A stretch of 14,233 nucleotides of DNA, taken from positions 21,364-35,596 of the forward strand of contig PLTE01000164.1 in assembly GCA_003164375.1 (NCBI GenBank), given 5' to 3'. Each line of letters opens with the position of its first letter. The first letter of the stretch is position 1. Source of the DNA: Hyphomicrobiales bacterium (GTDB lineage Bacteria > Pseudomonadota > Alphaproteobacteria > Rhizobiales > Xanthobacteraceae). The translations under genes were made by a program, and so were the position numbers. Below are positions 1-7,389 of this stretch, one piece after another. The notes beneath the pieces are model-generated. The model worked only from the letters and a program-made list of their open reading frames with translations, had not been told where the DNA came from and did not search any database.

Positions 1-858
1 TGGTCCGGCGGCTGCGACGGCGTCATCACCCCGCACGCGACCATTTTCGCGCGCACCGCAGCGACCGGGCCAGCATCGAAGTCGCGCCTCGCCATCGGCA
101 CCGCGATGAGCGTCGAACTTTTGCCCGAGGACATCGGCCGACCGGCCATGGTGCAGAAAGTCGCCGACGCCGTGAAGGCCGCGATGCGCGATGCCGGCAT
201 CGACAACCCGGCGGACGTTCATTACGTGCAGACCAAGACGCCGCTCCTCACCATCGAGTCGGTCCAGGATGCGCAATCGCGCGGCCACGATGTCGCCTGT
301 GAGGTACACACCTCCATGGGCGTGTCGAACGGCACCACCGGGCTGGGCATCGCCGTCGGTTTGGGCGAAATCGCCATGCCGATGGCGGCGGATATCTGCC
401 ACAACCTCGATCTCTATTCGTCCGTGGCGTCGTGCTCGTCCGGCGTCGAGCTGACGCAGGCGCAGATCGTGCTCTTGGGCAACAAAGCCGGCGCCGGCGG
501 CCGCTATCGTATCGGCCATTCGGTGATGAAAGACGCGCTCGACGTCGATGGCATCTACGAGTCCATTCGCAATGCCGGTCTCGAATTGCCTGTCCGCCCG
601 CGCGCGGAAGATCTCGGCGGCCGCGTCGTGAACTGTTTCATGAAATGCGAGGCCGACCGCCGCGGCACGCTGCACGGCCGGCGCCAAATCATGATGGACG
701 ATTCCGACGTGCCTTGGCACCGCCATATCAAGGCCGCGGTCGGCGGCATCGCCGCTATGGCAATCGGCGATCCGGCGGTATTCGTATCCGTCGATGCCAT
801 GCATCAGGGCCCGCAAGGCGGCGGCCCCGTCATCGCCATCGTCGATGTTGGCGAGTAG
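1..858 (+). CDS. Ring-opening amidohydrolase (cyanuric acid hydrolase/barbiturase family), 3' part
   Basis: The frame is open from base 1, so the N-terminal part lies outside the window; 285 residues remain, against about 350-370 for the family. The family hydrolyses cyclic imides or ureides such as cyanuric acid and barbituric acid using three homologous units, each with a Lys and a Ser. Seen here: SGGCDGVITPHATIFAR at the start, the unit-2 Lys in VQTKTPLL (235-237), SMGVSNGTTGLGIAVGLGE, the Ser in SCSSGVEL (436-441), the unit-3 Lys in MKCEADRRGTLHGRR, then DDSDVPWHRH, AAVGGI and a terminal HQGPQGGGP. Residue assignments are by memory of the family, not an alignment. Asn is encoded at 328-330 where cyanuric acid hydrolases, as I recall them, carry Arg. 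Family is near certain; cyanuric acid versus barbiturate versus another ring is open. An ABC importer and an amidase follow on the same strand, suggesting one catabolic unit. Confidence 0.9.
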   Translation, partial: WSGGCDGVITPHATIFARTAATGPASKSRLAIGTAMSVELLPEDIGRPAMVQKVADAVKAAMRDAGIDNPADVHYVQTKTPLLTIESVQDAQSRGHDVACEVHTSMGVSNGTTGLGIAVGLGEIAMPMAADICHNLDLYSSVASCSSGVELTQAQIVLLGNKAGAGGRYRIGHSVMKDALDVDGIYESIRNAGLELPVRPRAEDLGGRVVNCFMKCEADRRGTLHGRRQIMMDDSDVPWHRHIKAAVGGIAAMAIGDPAVFVSVDAMHQGPQGGGPVIAIVDVGE

Positions 859-888
859 TGACGGCATGGGAATTGCAGCATTTTGAGG

Positions 889-902
889 GGTCGGTTCCGA
901 CC
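889..902. promoter_or_regulatory. Inverted repeat between hydrolase and binding-protein genes
   Basis: GGTCGG-TT-CCGACC is a perfect 6-base inverted repeat 32 bases before the binding-protein start, in a 76-base gap. As RNA it would fold as a 5-bp stem with a GTTC loop. It has no T-run, so it is not a classic terminator. It could be an operator or an intra-operon RNA stem that sets a higher level of the binding protein. Its role is inferred. Confidence 0.4.
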
Positions 903-934
903 GATAGCCCCCGCAAATCACTGGAGGCAAGCAA

Positions 935-1933
935 ATGCGACGCATGATCTGGAATTTCCAGCGTTTGATATTGGCCGCCGTTTGTACCGCCTTGCTGGTT
1001 GCATCGCCCGCGTCGGCGCAGGACAAGGTCCCCGACAAGGTTAAAGTCGGCGTGTTCCCGATCAGCTCGTCGCTGCCCTATTTCGTCGCACTCGATCTCG
1101 GCTACTTCAAGGAGCTGAACATCGAGCCGGAAACCTCAACCCTGATGGGCGGCCCGCCGAACGTCGCGGCCTTGATGACCAATCAGATCGAGGTCTCGGC
1201 CGTGCTGGTCACGCTCGAAGGCCTCAATGCCGACGCGAAGAAGCCGGGCGTCGCCATGTACGTCGCCATGCACAGCCAGAACGTGACTTACAAAATGGAG
1301 CAATTCGTCGTGCGCTCCGGCCTTGCCGATAAAGTGAAAACGCTCGCCGATTTCAAGGGTCTCAAATTGATGTCGGCGCCAGGGCCGGCGAACGTCAACA
1401 CCGCCAAGGGCATTCTCGCCAAAGTGGGATTGAAGGACGGCGACTACACCATCGATCAGCTCGACATGGGTCAGCATGTCAACGCCATGAAAGCCGGCAC
1501 CTTCGACGGCGGCTATACGCTCGAACCAAGCGCCACGATCATGCACAATCTCGGCGTTGCCGACACGGTCGAAGCCGGCGTCATTGCGAAATACATTCTG
1601 GGCAGCCCCGACGCCGACGCTTATGCGGCCGGCTGCGCGTTCTCGACGGAATTCATCAACTCGCGCCCCGACGTCGCCAAGCGCTTTGCCCAAGGCTGGG
1701 GGAAGGCGATCGACTACATCCGCGCCAACCCGGAAGCGGCGCGCAAATATCTCGCCAAGAACACCATGACGCCCGACAACATCGTCGATACCGTGCCGAT
1801 GCTGGGCTACATCATGGTGAAGGATATGAGCGAAAAGCAGCTCGGTTATTTGCAGACTTTCGCCGATTTCGGCCAACAGATCGGCGTCGTGCCGGAAAAG
1901 ATCGACGTGAAGCAAGACCTCAAATCGTTCTGA
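935..1933 (+). CDS. ABC transporter substrate-binding protein, NMT1/TauA/SsuA-like
   Basis: This is the periplasmic binding protein of a nitrate/taurine-type ABC importer, 332 residues. A Sec signal peptide with a hydrophobic core at residues 11-23 probably ends at SPASA|QDK (after residue 28). The mature protein has the family layout: VKVGVFPISSSLPYFVALDLGYFKE at its start, a GGPPNVAALMTNQIEVS segment, LADFKGLKL, and a C-terminal helical part with RPDVAKRFAQGWGKAIDY. The start is supported by GGAGG at 923-927, 7 bases before the ATG. The stop overlaps the ATPase start by one base (TGATG), a sign of translational coupling. The neighbouring ring-opening hydrolase and amidase suggest a small nitrogenous ligand. 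Homologues bind sulfonates, nitrate, pyrimidine precursors or aromatic acids, so the ligand is not fixed by family. Confidence 0.9.
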   Translation: MRRMIWNFQRLILAAVCTALLVASPASAQDKVPDKVKVGVFPISSSLPYFVALDLGYFKELNIEPETSTLMGGPPNVAALMTNQIEVSAVLVTLEGLNADAKKPGVAMYVAMHSQNVTYKMEQFVVRSGLADKVKTLADFKGLKLMSAPGPANVNTAKGILAKVGLKDGDYTIDQLDMGQHVNAMKAGTFDGGYTLEPSATIMHNLGVADTVEAGVIAKYILGSPDADAYAAGCAFSTEFINSRPDVAKRFAQGWGKAIDYIRANPEAARKYLAKNTMTPDNIVDTVPMLGYIMVKDMSEKQLGYLQTFADFGQQIGVVPEKIDVKQDLKSF

Positions 1934-2736
1934 TGCTTAGCCCCTCGCCGTCGCTGCAGCCCACATCCGGCGCGGATAAACGCCCGCATGTCACCATCCG
2001 CGGCCTGAGCAAGCGCTTCGACAAGGCCGTCATCTACGACAATTTCGACCTCGACATTCCGCGCGGCGAATTGATCTCGGTGTTCGGGCCGAACGGCTGC
2101 GGCAAGAGCACCTTGATCAACATGGTCGCAGGCCTCATCGCGCCCGACGCCGGACAGATTTTGTTCGATGGCATGCGGCTCGATGAGATCAAGTTCGGCT
2201 ATGTATTTCAAAATTACCGCGAGGCTTTATTTCCCTGGCTGCGTGCTTTCGACAATATCTCCTACCCGCTCAAGCTGATGCAGGTGCGGCCGACGGAGCG
2301 GCGCGCGCGCACCGAAAGACTGGTGGCGCATCTCGGCGTCAAGCTCGATCTCAATCTTTATCCATACCAGATGTCAGGCGGCCAACAGCAGCTTGTCTCG
2401 ATCATGCGGGCGCTGATCGTCGAGCCGGAAATCCTGTTTCTCGACGAGCCTTTCTCGGCGCTCGATTACGAGATGACGCTGTTCATGCGCGAGCAATTGC
2501 AGCGCATTTTCATGGAGACCGGCACCACGACGGTGCTGGTCTCGCACGACCTCGAAGAAGCAGTTTTTCTCGCCGACCGCGTGCTGCTGTTGTCCCGGCA
2601 TCCGGCGCGGGTCGCCGAGTTCACGAAGGTCGCGGCGGCACGGCCGCGCAACGATGCGACGCTGTCGGACCCGGAATTCGTGCGCACCAAGGCGCATTGT
2701 CTCGACGTGTTCCAACGCGAAGTGAGGCGGGCGTGA
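1933..2736 (+). CDS. ABC transporter ATP-binding protein, NitT/TauT family
   Basis: This cytoplasmic ATPase of 267 residues powers the importer formed with the flanking binding protein and permease. All nucleotide-binding motifs are present: Walker A GPNGCGKST at 52-60, Q-loop Gln93 in YVFQN, signature MSGGQ at 147-151, Walker B ILFLDEP at 167-173 with catalytic Glu172, the D-loop SALD, and the switch His205 in LVSHDLEEA. The text after the signature reads QQLVSIMRAL rather than the common RQRVALARAL, a mild departure. The ATG shares its A with the upstream stop. The last four bases overlap the GTG start of the permease. About 20 extra N-terminal residues precede the first strand. Family assignment is secure; the substrate is set by the partner proteins. 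Confidence 0.95.
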   Translation: MLSPSPSLQPTSGADKRPHVTIRGLSKRFDKAVIYDNFDLDIPRGELISVFGPNGCGKSTLINMVAGLIAPDAGQILFDGMRLDEIKFGYVFQNYREALFPWLRAFDNISYPLKLMQVRPTERRARTERLVAHLGVKLDLNLYPYQMSGGQQQLVSIMRALIVEPEILFLDEPFSALDYEMTLFMREQLQRIFMETGTTTVLVSHDLEEAVFLADRVLLLSRHPARVAEFTKVAAARPRNDATLSDPEFVRTKAHCLDVFQREVRRA

Positions 2737-3494
2737 AGTCGGAGAGCCTCAAGCCTTTCCTGCCGATCATCGGCGTCATCGGGCTCCTCGCCGTCTGGTC
2801 GTTCGTGACGTGGCAACAATGGGTCGATCCGGTGCTCTTGCCCTCTCCGATCGCGACCTTCAAGGCGCTCTGGACCGGCATGGACGGCGGCCCGCTCGGC
2901 TTTGATTTCGTCAAGACCGTGTACCGCACCGCGGCGGCAACCGCGATTGCCGCCGTGATCGGCATTCCGCTCGGCATCGTGCTCGGATCGTCGGAAACGC
3001 TCTATCGCTCGCTCGAATTCGTCATCGATTTTTTCCGCTCGACACCGGCCTCGGCGATGTTCCCGCTGTTTCTGATTTTGTTCGGCGTCGGCGACGAGAC
3101 CAAGATTTCGGTTGCCGCCTTCGGCGCCATTCTGGTGATCCTGTTCAACGTCGCTTACGGCGTCATGAATGCGCGCAAGACCCGGCTGTTGGCTGCGAGG
3201 GTAATGGGCGCGTCGCGGCTGCGCGTGCTATTCGACGTCATGTTGCTGGAATCGCTGCCGCAGACTTTCGTCGGCCTGCGCAACGGCGTGTCGCTCGCTT
3301 TGGTGATCATCGTCGTCGCCGAAATGTTCATCGGCTCGCAGGATGGGCTCGGTCACAGCGTGTTCGAAGCGCAGCAATTGTTCGAGATGCCCCGCATGTA
3401 TGCCGCTATATTCGCAGCCGGCGTGCTCGGCTATGGCCTCAATCTGTTGTTCCTTGTGATCGAACGGCGCTTCGTGCATTGGTCCGGCAAATAG
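2733..3494 (+). CDS. ABC transporter permease, NitT/TauT (BPD_transp_1) family
   Basis: This inner-membrane permease has 253 residues from a GTG start. The start was chosen because GTGA overlaps the ATPase stop and GAGG lies at 2724-2727, five bases upstream. A TTG at 2697 is in frame but would lie deep inside the ATPase gene. Hydrophobic segments fall at about residues 10-27, 63-86, 105-118, 127-145, 190-208 and 225-245, the usual six-helix pattern. The cytoplasmic loop that docks on the ATPase is at about 155-185 (ARVMGASRLRVLFDVMLLES, then LPQTFVGLRNG). A LLPSPIATFKALW stretch near residue 35 is typical of taurine/nitrate permeases. There is one permease gene, so it probably works as a homodimer. 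Confidence 0.93.
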   Translation: MKSESLKPFLPIIGVIGLLAVWSFVTWQQWVDPVLLPSPIATFKALWTGMDGGPLGFDFVKTVYRTAAATAIAAVIGIPLGIVLGSSETLYRSLEFVIDFFRSTPASAMFPLFLILFGVGDETKISVAAFGAILVILFNVAYGVMNARKTRLLAARVMGASRLRVLFDVMLLESLPQTFVGLRNGVSLALVIIVVAEMFIGSQDGLGHSVFEAQQLFEMPRMYAAIFAAGVLGYGLNLLFLVIERRFVHWSGK

Positions 3495-3518
3495 GCGAAA
3501 AACCGGGGCGCAAAGCTC

Positions 3519-4952
3519 ATGGCCGACATCACGCTCACCCGCAAATCCGCGCGCGAATTGGCGAAGCTTATTCGCCAGCGTGCCGTCAGCCCGGTCGAGG
3601 TGCTTGACGCCCATCTCGCGGCCACTGCGGCCATCAACCCCAAGCTCAACGCGATCGTGACGCTGGCCGCCGAGCAAGCGCAGGACGCTGCGCTGCTCGC
3701 CGAAGCCGCGGTTATGAACAACGCGCCGCTCGGCCCGCTGCACGGCCTGCCGGTCGCGATAAAGGACATCACGCTCACGGCGGGCATCCGCACCACTTTC
3801 GCTTCTCCGCTCTACAAGGATTACGTGCCGAAGGAGGACACCGAAGTGGTGCGCCGGCTCAAAGCCGCCGGCGCCATCGTGCTCGGCAAGACCAATACTC
3901 CCGAATTCGCCGCCGGCGCCCATACCACCAACGATCTGTTCGGTCCGACCCGCAACCCGTGGAATCCGGATTTAAGTCCCGCGGGATCGTCCGGCGGCTC
4001 GGCGGTCGCCGTCGCGACCGGCATGGTGCCGATCGCGCAAGCCACCGATTTCGGCGGCTCGATCCGCGTTCCGGCGGCGTTTTGCGGCATCGTCGGCATT
4101 CGCGCCACGCCAGGCCTTATTCCGTCTTTCCCGATGCCGCTCGCCTGGGATCCCGGGCAAGTCAACGGCCCTTTGGCGCGCGACGCCAAAGACGCGGCCT
4201 TGATGCTCAATGCGATGGTTGGCTTCAGCCCGCTGTCGCCGATTTCGGTCGCACCGCCATGGCAAAGCGCGTTCGCCGCGATGGAGCGGCGCAGCGGTGC
4301 CAAGGGCCTGCGCATCGCTTATGTCTCCGACATCGCCGGCATCGGCGTCGATACCGAAATCGCCGCGATATGCCGCAACTCGGCCCTGCGTCTGAGCGAG
4401 GCCGGCGCGCAGGTCGAGGAAATCGCCTTCGACGTCGGCGAAGGACGGGCGCCCTATCAAGTCTGGCGCGGCTTCTGGATGGTCGGTCAGCAATACCAAC
4501 GCCTGCAACAGATGGAGCAATTCGGCGCCAATTTGCGGGGCAATGTGCAAGCCGGGTTAAAGCTCACGCCGCTCGATCTGGCGGCGGCCGAGCAGCAGCG
4601 GCAGGAGGTATTTCATCGGTTTCGAAAACTGTTCGAGCGTTTCGACATCTTGCTCACCCCGGCCGCGCCGGTGAAGCCGTTTCCGATCGAGCAGAATTTC
4701 CCCGCAGACATCAACGGCAAGAAGCTGGAAAACTATATCGACTGGATCGCGCCGGCATTTCTGATCACGCTGGTCAGCCTGCCTGCAGGCAGCGCGCCAG
4801 CCGGCCTGTCGCGCGACGGCCTGCCCGTCGGCATGCAGATCGTCGCGCCGCGCTTTGAGGAGCCGTTGATTCTGAGTGTTGCAGAACTCATTCACCGCCA
4901 GAGCGGTGTCGGCTGGCCGCCGGTTGGTGCGGAAAAGTTTGCGGCCGCTTAG
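3519..4952 (+). CDS. Amidase signature family hydrolase
   Basis: This 477-residue enzyme has no signal peptide and should be cytoplasmic. The Ser-cisSer-Lys triad is complete: Lys82 in GLPVAIKDI, Ser157 in AGSSGGS, and nucleophile Ser181 in DFGGSIRVPA. The spacing (75 and 24 residues) equals that of the well-studied members FAAH and PAM. Other family marks are DTEVVRRLKAAGAIVLGKTN, NPWNPDLSPAGSSGGS and, near the C-terminus, LSRDGLPVGMQIV. It starts 24 bases after the permease with only a weak GGGG purine patch ahead. In known pathways enzymes of this fold act after ring opening: AtzE removes an amide from carboxybiuret, and ureidomalonate is hydrolysed after barbiturase. It is therefore inferred to act on the product of the upstream hydrolase. 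AtzE needs a small partner, AtzG, and none is visible here. A generic amidase remains possible. Confidence 0.93.
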   Translation: MADITLTRKSARELAKLIRQRAVSPVEVLDAHLAATAAINPKLNAIVTLAAEQAQDAALLAEAAVMNNAPLGPLHGLPVAIKDITLTAGIRTTFASPLYKDYVPKEDTEVVRRLKAAGAIVLGKTNTPEFAAGAHTTNDLFGPTRNPWNPDLSPAGSSGGSAVAVATGMVPIAQATDFGGSIRVPAAFCGIVGIRATPGLIPSFPMPLAWDPGQVNGPLARDAKDAALMLNAMVGFSPLSPISVAPPWQSAFAAMERRSGAKGLRIAYVSDIAGIGVDTEIAAICRNSALRLSEAGAQVEEIAFDVGEGRAPYQVWRGFWMVGQQYQRLQQMEQFGANLRGNVQAGLKLTPLDLAAAEQQRQEVFHRFRKLFERFDILLTPAAPVKPFPIEQNFPADINGKKLENYIDWIAPAFLITLVSLPAGSAPAGLSRDGLPVGMQIVAPRFEEPLILSVAELIHRQSGVGWPPVGAEKFAAA

Positions 4953-5017
4953 AGGCGTCTGGCGCCGCCTTATTCCAGTGGCAATTTCGACCGCGAGGCC
5001 TTAAAACGCCCAATGAT

Positions 5018-5092
5018 GCCGGGTTAGCTCAGCGGTAGAGCAGCGGTTTTGTAAACCGTTGGTCGGGAGTTCAATCCTCTCACCCGGCACCA
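5018..5092 (+). tRNA. tRNA-Thr (anticodon UGU)
   Basis: A full cloverleaf can be drawn. The acceptor stem is GCCGGGT (5018-5024) with ACCCGGC (5082-5088). The D stem is GCTC/GAGC (5027-5030, 5038-5041). The anticodon stem is GCGGT/ACCGT with loop TTTGTAA (5048-5054) and anticodon TGT at 5050-5052. The variable loop has five bases. The T stem is GGGAG/CTCTC around TTCAATC. The discriminator base is A5089, and CCA is encoded at 5090-5092. The anticodon reads ACA threonine codons. The gene is intact and marks the left edge of a lower-GC, gene-poor stretch. Confidence 0.97.
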
Positions 5093-5480
5093 ATTGTATC
5101 TCACGGAAAAAAAAGAATAATTTAAGTAATTGCGAGAGCGACGAGCGCAGATTTCATGTCGCAGATTTTGCAGATTCGTGCCAAGCATTTTCAATGGCTT
5201 ATATGGGCTGGCAAAATTAAACGCGACATAGCCTAGCGGCGGCCTCAGCGTCGGCCGTGGCCTTCCGGTCGGCGTCCATCTTGCGGCGGTTGAAGCCGAT
5301 GGCCGGATCGTCGCTCAATGTGGGGCACCGTCAACTGGCGCATTGCACCCAAAGGCCGACATTCGGTTGCGCTGCGACGTCCGCCGCTCTGGGCCAATAA
5401 GCACCCTTCGCACTGCGGAAAAATACCGAGCCTTTTCGCAGGCACCTGTAGCAAGCACCCGGCCTGTCGCCTGGCGGGCT
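5093..5480. other. Gene-poor, partly AT-rich stretch after the tRNA
   Basis: No intact gene is seen. It begins with an A-run (5106-5114) and AT-rich DNA. CGCAGATTT is present twice (5146-5154, 5160-5168), with a partial third copy GCAGATT at 5170-5176. Bases 5217-5319 may hold an eroded minus-strand gene piece, listed separately. Bases 5330-5400 are reminiscent of intergenic debris common in Bradyrhizobium-type genomes, an impression only. No hairpin-plus-T terminator for the tRNA could be found. Confidence 0.4.
5217..5319 (-). pseudogene. Possible remnant of a small hypothetical gene
   Basis: Read on the minus strand, 34 codons run from a TTG at 5319 to TAA at 5217 and encode LSDDPAIGFNRRKMDADRK followed by ATADAEAAARLCRV. 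The Ala/Glu/Arg-rich text resembles the N-terminal helix of short hypothetical proteins I recall from Bradyrhizobium. There is no good start: an in-frame TGA lies a few codons upstream in the minus direction. If real it is a fragment. Chance is a fair alternative. Confidence 0.25.
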
Positions 5481-5494
5481 GTGATTTAGATCAA
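5481..5494. promoter_or_regulatory. FixK/FNR-like binding site
   Basis: GTGATTTAGATCAA matches the TTGAT-N4-ATCAA box of the FNR/FixK (CRP family) regulators at 9 of 10 defined bases, the mismatch being the first T. It lies 66 bases upstream of the ATG of the leader remnant at 5561, a normal distance for an oxygen-controlled promoter. In rhizobia such sites respond to low oxygen through FixK. Which gene it now serves is unclear, since the next reading frame is broken. Confidence 0.5.
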
Positions 5495-5560
5495 GAGTCT
5501 CGAATTTTGGATGGGTATCCTTGCGAGATTGCGAGCCTGATCTCACTGGTGAGGAGACAA

Positions 5561-5650
5561 ATGGCAATTGGCATAGGAAGGCGCGAGTTTTTCGCTAAGC
5601 TTGGCGGCACGTCGGTTGCATGGCCGTTGCAAGGTACGAACTGGGCCTAG
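5561..5650 (+). pseudogene. Truncated Tat-leader remnant (ABC binding-protein type)
   Basis: A 29-codon frame starts at an ATG with a strong ribosome site (GAGGAG at 5551-5556). It encodes MAIGIGRREFFAKLGGTSVA, then WPLQGTNWA and a stop. The RREFFAKLGGTSVAWPL text closely resembles the twin-arginine leaders of ABC binding proteins common in Bradyrhizobium (RREFI..LGG.A.AWPLAARAQ, from memory). The mature protein is absent, so this is most likely the 5' end of a gene whose body was lost. A FixK/FNR-like box lies upstream. A functional leader peptide is less likely. The next gene begins 120 bases downstream. Confidence 0.5.
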
Positions 5651-5770
5651 TGACCTTTGGCACATCGGCCTTGTAGAGATAACAACGGCAGAGTGCAATA
5701 AGGGGCGAACATTTGGTACGATGTTTGTCGCTTGTGGCGAGCGATTTCTCCAGGCAAGTACATTCAGCAC

Positions 5771-7297
5771 ATGACCCTACTTTCCCGTGTTACCGGCTCG
5801 CCAGAACGAGCGGTCGTCTTGTTGATATTCGTGTTTCTAGTCTTTCATCTCGTCTTGGCGGCAACGCTTGGACTCGGTGTCGACGAATGCTACGACATCA
5901 GCGTTTCGCACGATCTCAAACTGTCGTATTTCGATCACCCACCGCTCCACTATTGGATCGCGCATCTTTTCATACCACTGCTGGGCGATGGTCGCGCCTT
6001 GCGCCTGCCGTTCGTTGCAATTTTTGCCGGTACGACCTGGTTTCTTTACCTATTCACGCGGCAATTGTTCGGCGCGCCTGCCGGATTTTGGGCCGTCCTA
6101 GCGCTTAATCTGTCGGTCTTCTTCTCCCTCGCCGGTGGCTGGGTCGTGCCCGATGGGCCATTGCTCTTTTGTCTTGTGGCCGCCGCTTACACGATCTCTC
6201 TGTCGCAATTTTCCCACGGCAGACCGCCATCGCTTTGGAGAACTTGGATCATCGCCGGACTGTGGATAGGGCTTGCCGGCCTCTCCAAATATCATGTCGT
6301 GTTGTTCGGCGTTGGGCTGCTCGGTTACATGATCAGTTCGCCGTCGCGTCGCATTATACTTAGACATCCAGCACCATGGGTTGGTGCGACTATTGCACTT
6401 GCCATTTTTTCACCGGTCATTGTCTGGAATGCGGAGCATCATTGGGTCTCCTTCATATTCCAAGGCGGACGAGCCGGAAGTCACGGTGCGTTTCCAAAAC
6501 TAGGGCAGTTTTTCGCTAATCTCGGCGGACAAGTCATTTGGATGGGCCCTTGGGTTTTCGTGCCAATGGCGATGACAACCTACACGGCATTGCGGCTTGG
6601 CCGCACGGCCAAACCCTCATGGTATTGTCTTTGTCTGGCCCTTCCAACTATCCTCCTTTTTACGATTGTGCCGCTTTGGGGTGACCGAGGATTGCCACAT
6701 TGGCAGATGTCTGGCTGGCTGATGCTTTATCCCGTGCTCGGTGCGTGCCTCGCTCGCGAAGCTACGGTGCGGACACTACCGAAGACGTGGGCGATCGCGT
6801 CAGCCGCAGCGCTAGTCATCTTCGCTATTCTTGGCGTCGGACACGCGGCGACGGGCTTTGGTCGGCTGCTACTGCCGGCAGCATTCGCAAACGGTGACCC
6901 TACGTTGGAGGCGTTTGAATGGACAGCCCTGCGCGACGAACTGCAAAAGCGCGGGTTACTCGGAAAAAACGGGTTATTCGTCATTTCTAGAAGCCCGATC
7001 GACATGGGTAAAATTGATCAGGCACTAAACGATGCAATGCCAATGCAAATCTACGGTGAAAGCAAGCAATATGCTTTCCGCATCGATCCGGCGACGCTTG
7101 TCGGACGTGATGCACTGATTATCGGTCGCCGCGATCGAATAGATGGTATCGAAATCTCGTTAGCTCCTTACTTCGCATCGATTAGCGAGCTGCCTTCATT
7201 TACGTTTGGTCGATCCGGCATGCAGGAAGTGAGCGTCCGCATTTTTTACGCGCATGTATTGAAGATCCCGCTACCGTCGCCTTATGACCAACGCTGA
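5771..7297 (+). CDS. GT39-type membrane glycosyltransferase (ArnT/PMT-like)
   Basis: This polytopic inner-membrane protein of 508 residues belongs to the GT-C fold glycosyltransferases, which move a sugar from a polyprenyl-phosphate carrier to lipid, glycan or protein on the periplasmic side. The first helix is at about residues 14-34. It is followed by the acidic pair Asp38-Glu39 (LGVDECYD) and by YFDHPPLHYWIAHLF at 53-67, both typical of the family. Further marks are RALRLPFV, VVPDGPLLF and GLAGLSKYHVVLFGVGLLGY. About ten hydrophobic helices precede a soluble C-terminal part of roughly 130 residues. ATG 5771 was chosen; a TTG at 5732 is in frame and neither has a clear ribosome site. Third-base GC bias is visibly weaker than in the flanking genes, so it may have been acquired. 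Sugar and acceptor are unknown. Confidence 0.85.
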   Translation: MTLLSRVTGSPERAVVLLIFVFLVFHLVLAATLGLGVDECYDISVSHDLKLSYFDHPPLHYWIAHLFIPLLGDGRALRLPFVAIFAGTTWFLYLFTRQLFGAPAGFWAVLALNLSVFFSLAGGWVVPDGPLLFCLVAAAYTISLSQFSHGRPPSLWRTWIIAGLWIGLAGLSKYHVVLFGVGLLGYMISSPSRRIILRHPAPWVGATIALAIFSPVIVWNAEHHWVSFIFQGGRAGSHGAFPKLGQFFANLGGQVIWMGPWVFVPMAMTTYTALRLGRTAKPSWYCLCLALPTILLFTIVPLWGDRGLPHWQMSGWLMLYPVLGACLAREATVRTLPKTWAIASAAALVIFAILGVGHAATGFGRLLLPAAFANGDPTLEAFEWTALRDELQKRGLLGKNGLFVISRSPIDMGKIDQALNDAMPMQIYGESKQYAFRIDPATLVGRDALIIGRRDRIDGIEISLAPYFASISELPSFTFGRSGMQEVSVRIFYAHVLKIPLPSPYDQR

Positions 7298-7389
7298 AAC
7301 ACGGCAATTGCGGGCACCGTGCCGTCGTCGTCTAATCCTGCGCCATGGGGCTGCGCAAACTATCCACGCCGTGACGGTCGGAGGAAATC

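Noticed and set aside
1136..1915. Long open frame on the minus strand across the binding-protein gene
   Set aside because: It mirrors the coding frame of a clearly recognised gene, reads as a low-complexity His/Asp/Arg-rich product and matches no family. Such shadows are normal in GC-rich DNA.
3959..4858. 300-codon plus-strand frame inside the amidase gene
   Set aside because: It is an Arg-rich shadow of the amidase, which has an intact catalytic triad in the other frame.
4953..4970. Possible terminator AGGCG/CGCCT followed by TATT after the amidase
   Set aside because: Only five base pairs and no T-run; too weak to call.
5146..5176. Iterated CGCAGATTT words, considered as an iteron or CRISPR-like array
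   Set aside because: Only two full copies and one partial, with unequal spacing of 14 and 10 bases. No repeat-spacer structure or replication gene nearby.
5318..5650. 110-codon frame containing the leader remnant
   Set aside because: Its first 80 residues show no family likeness, and the ribosome site and leader start inside it at 5561.
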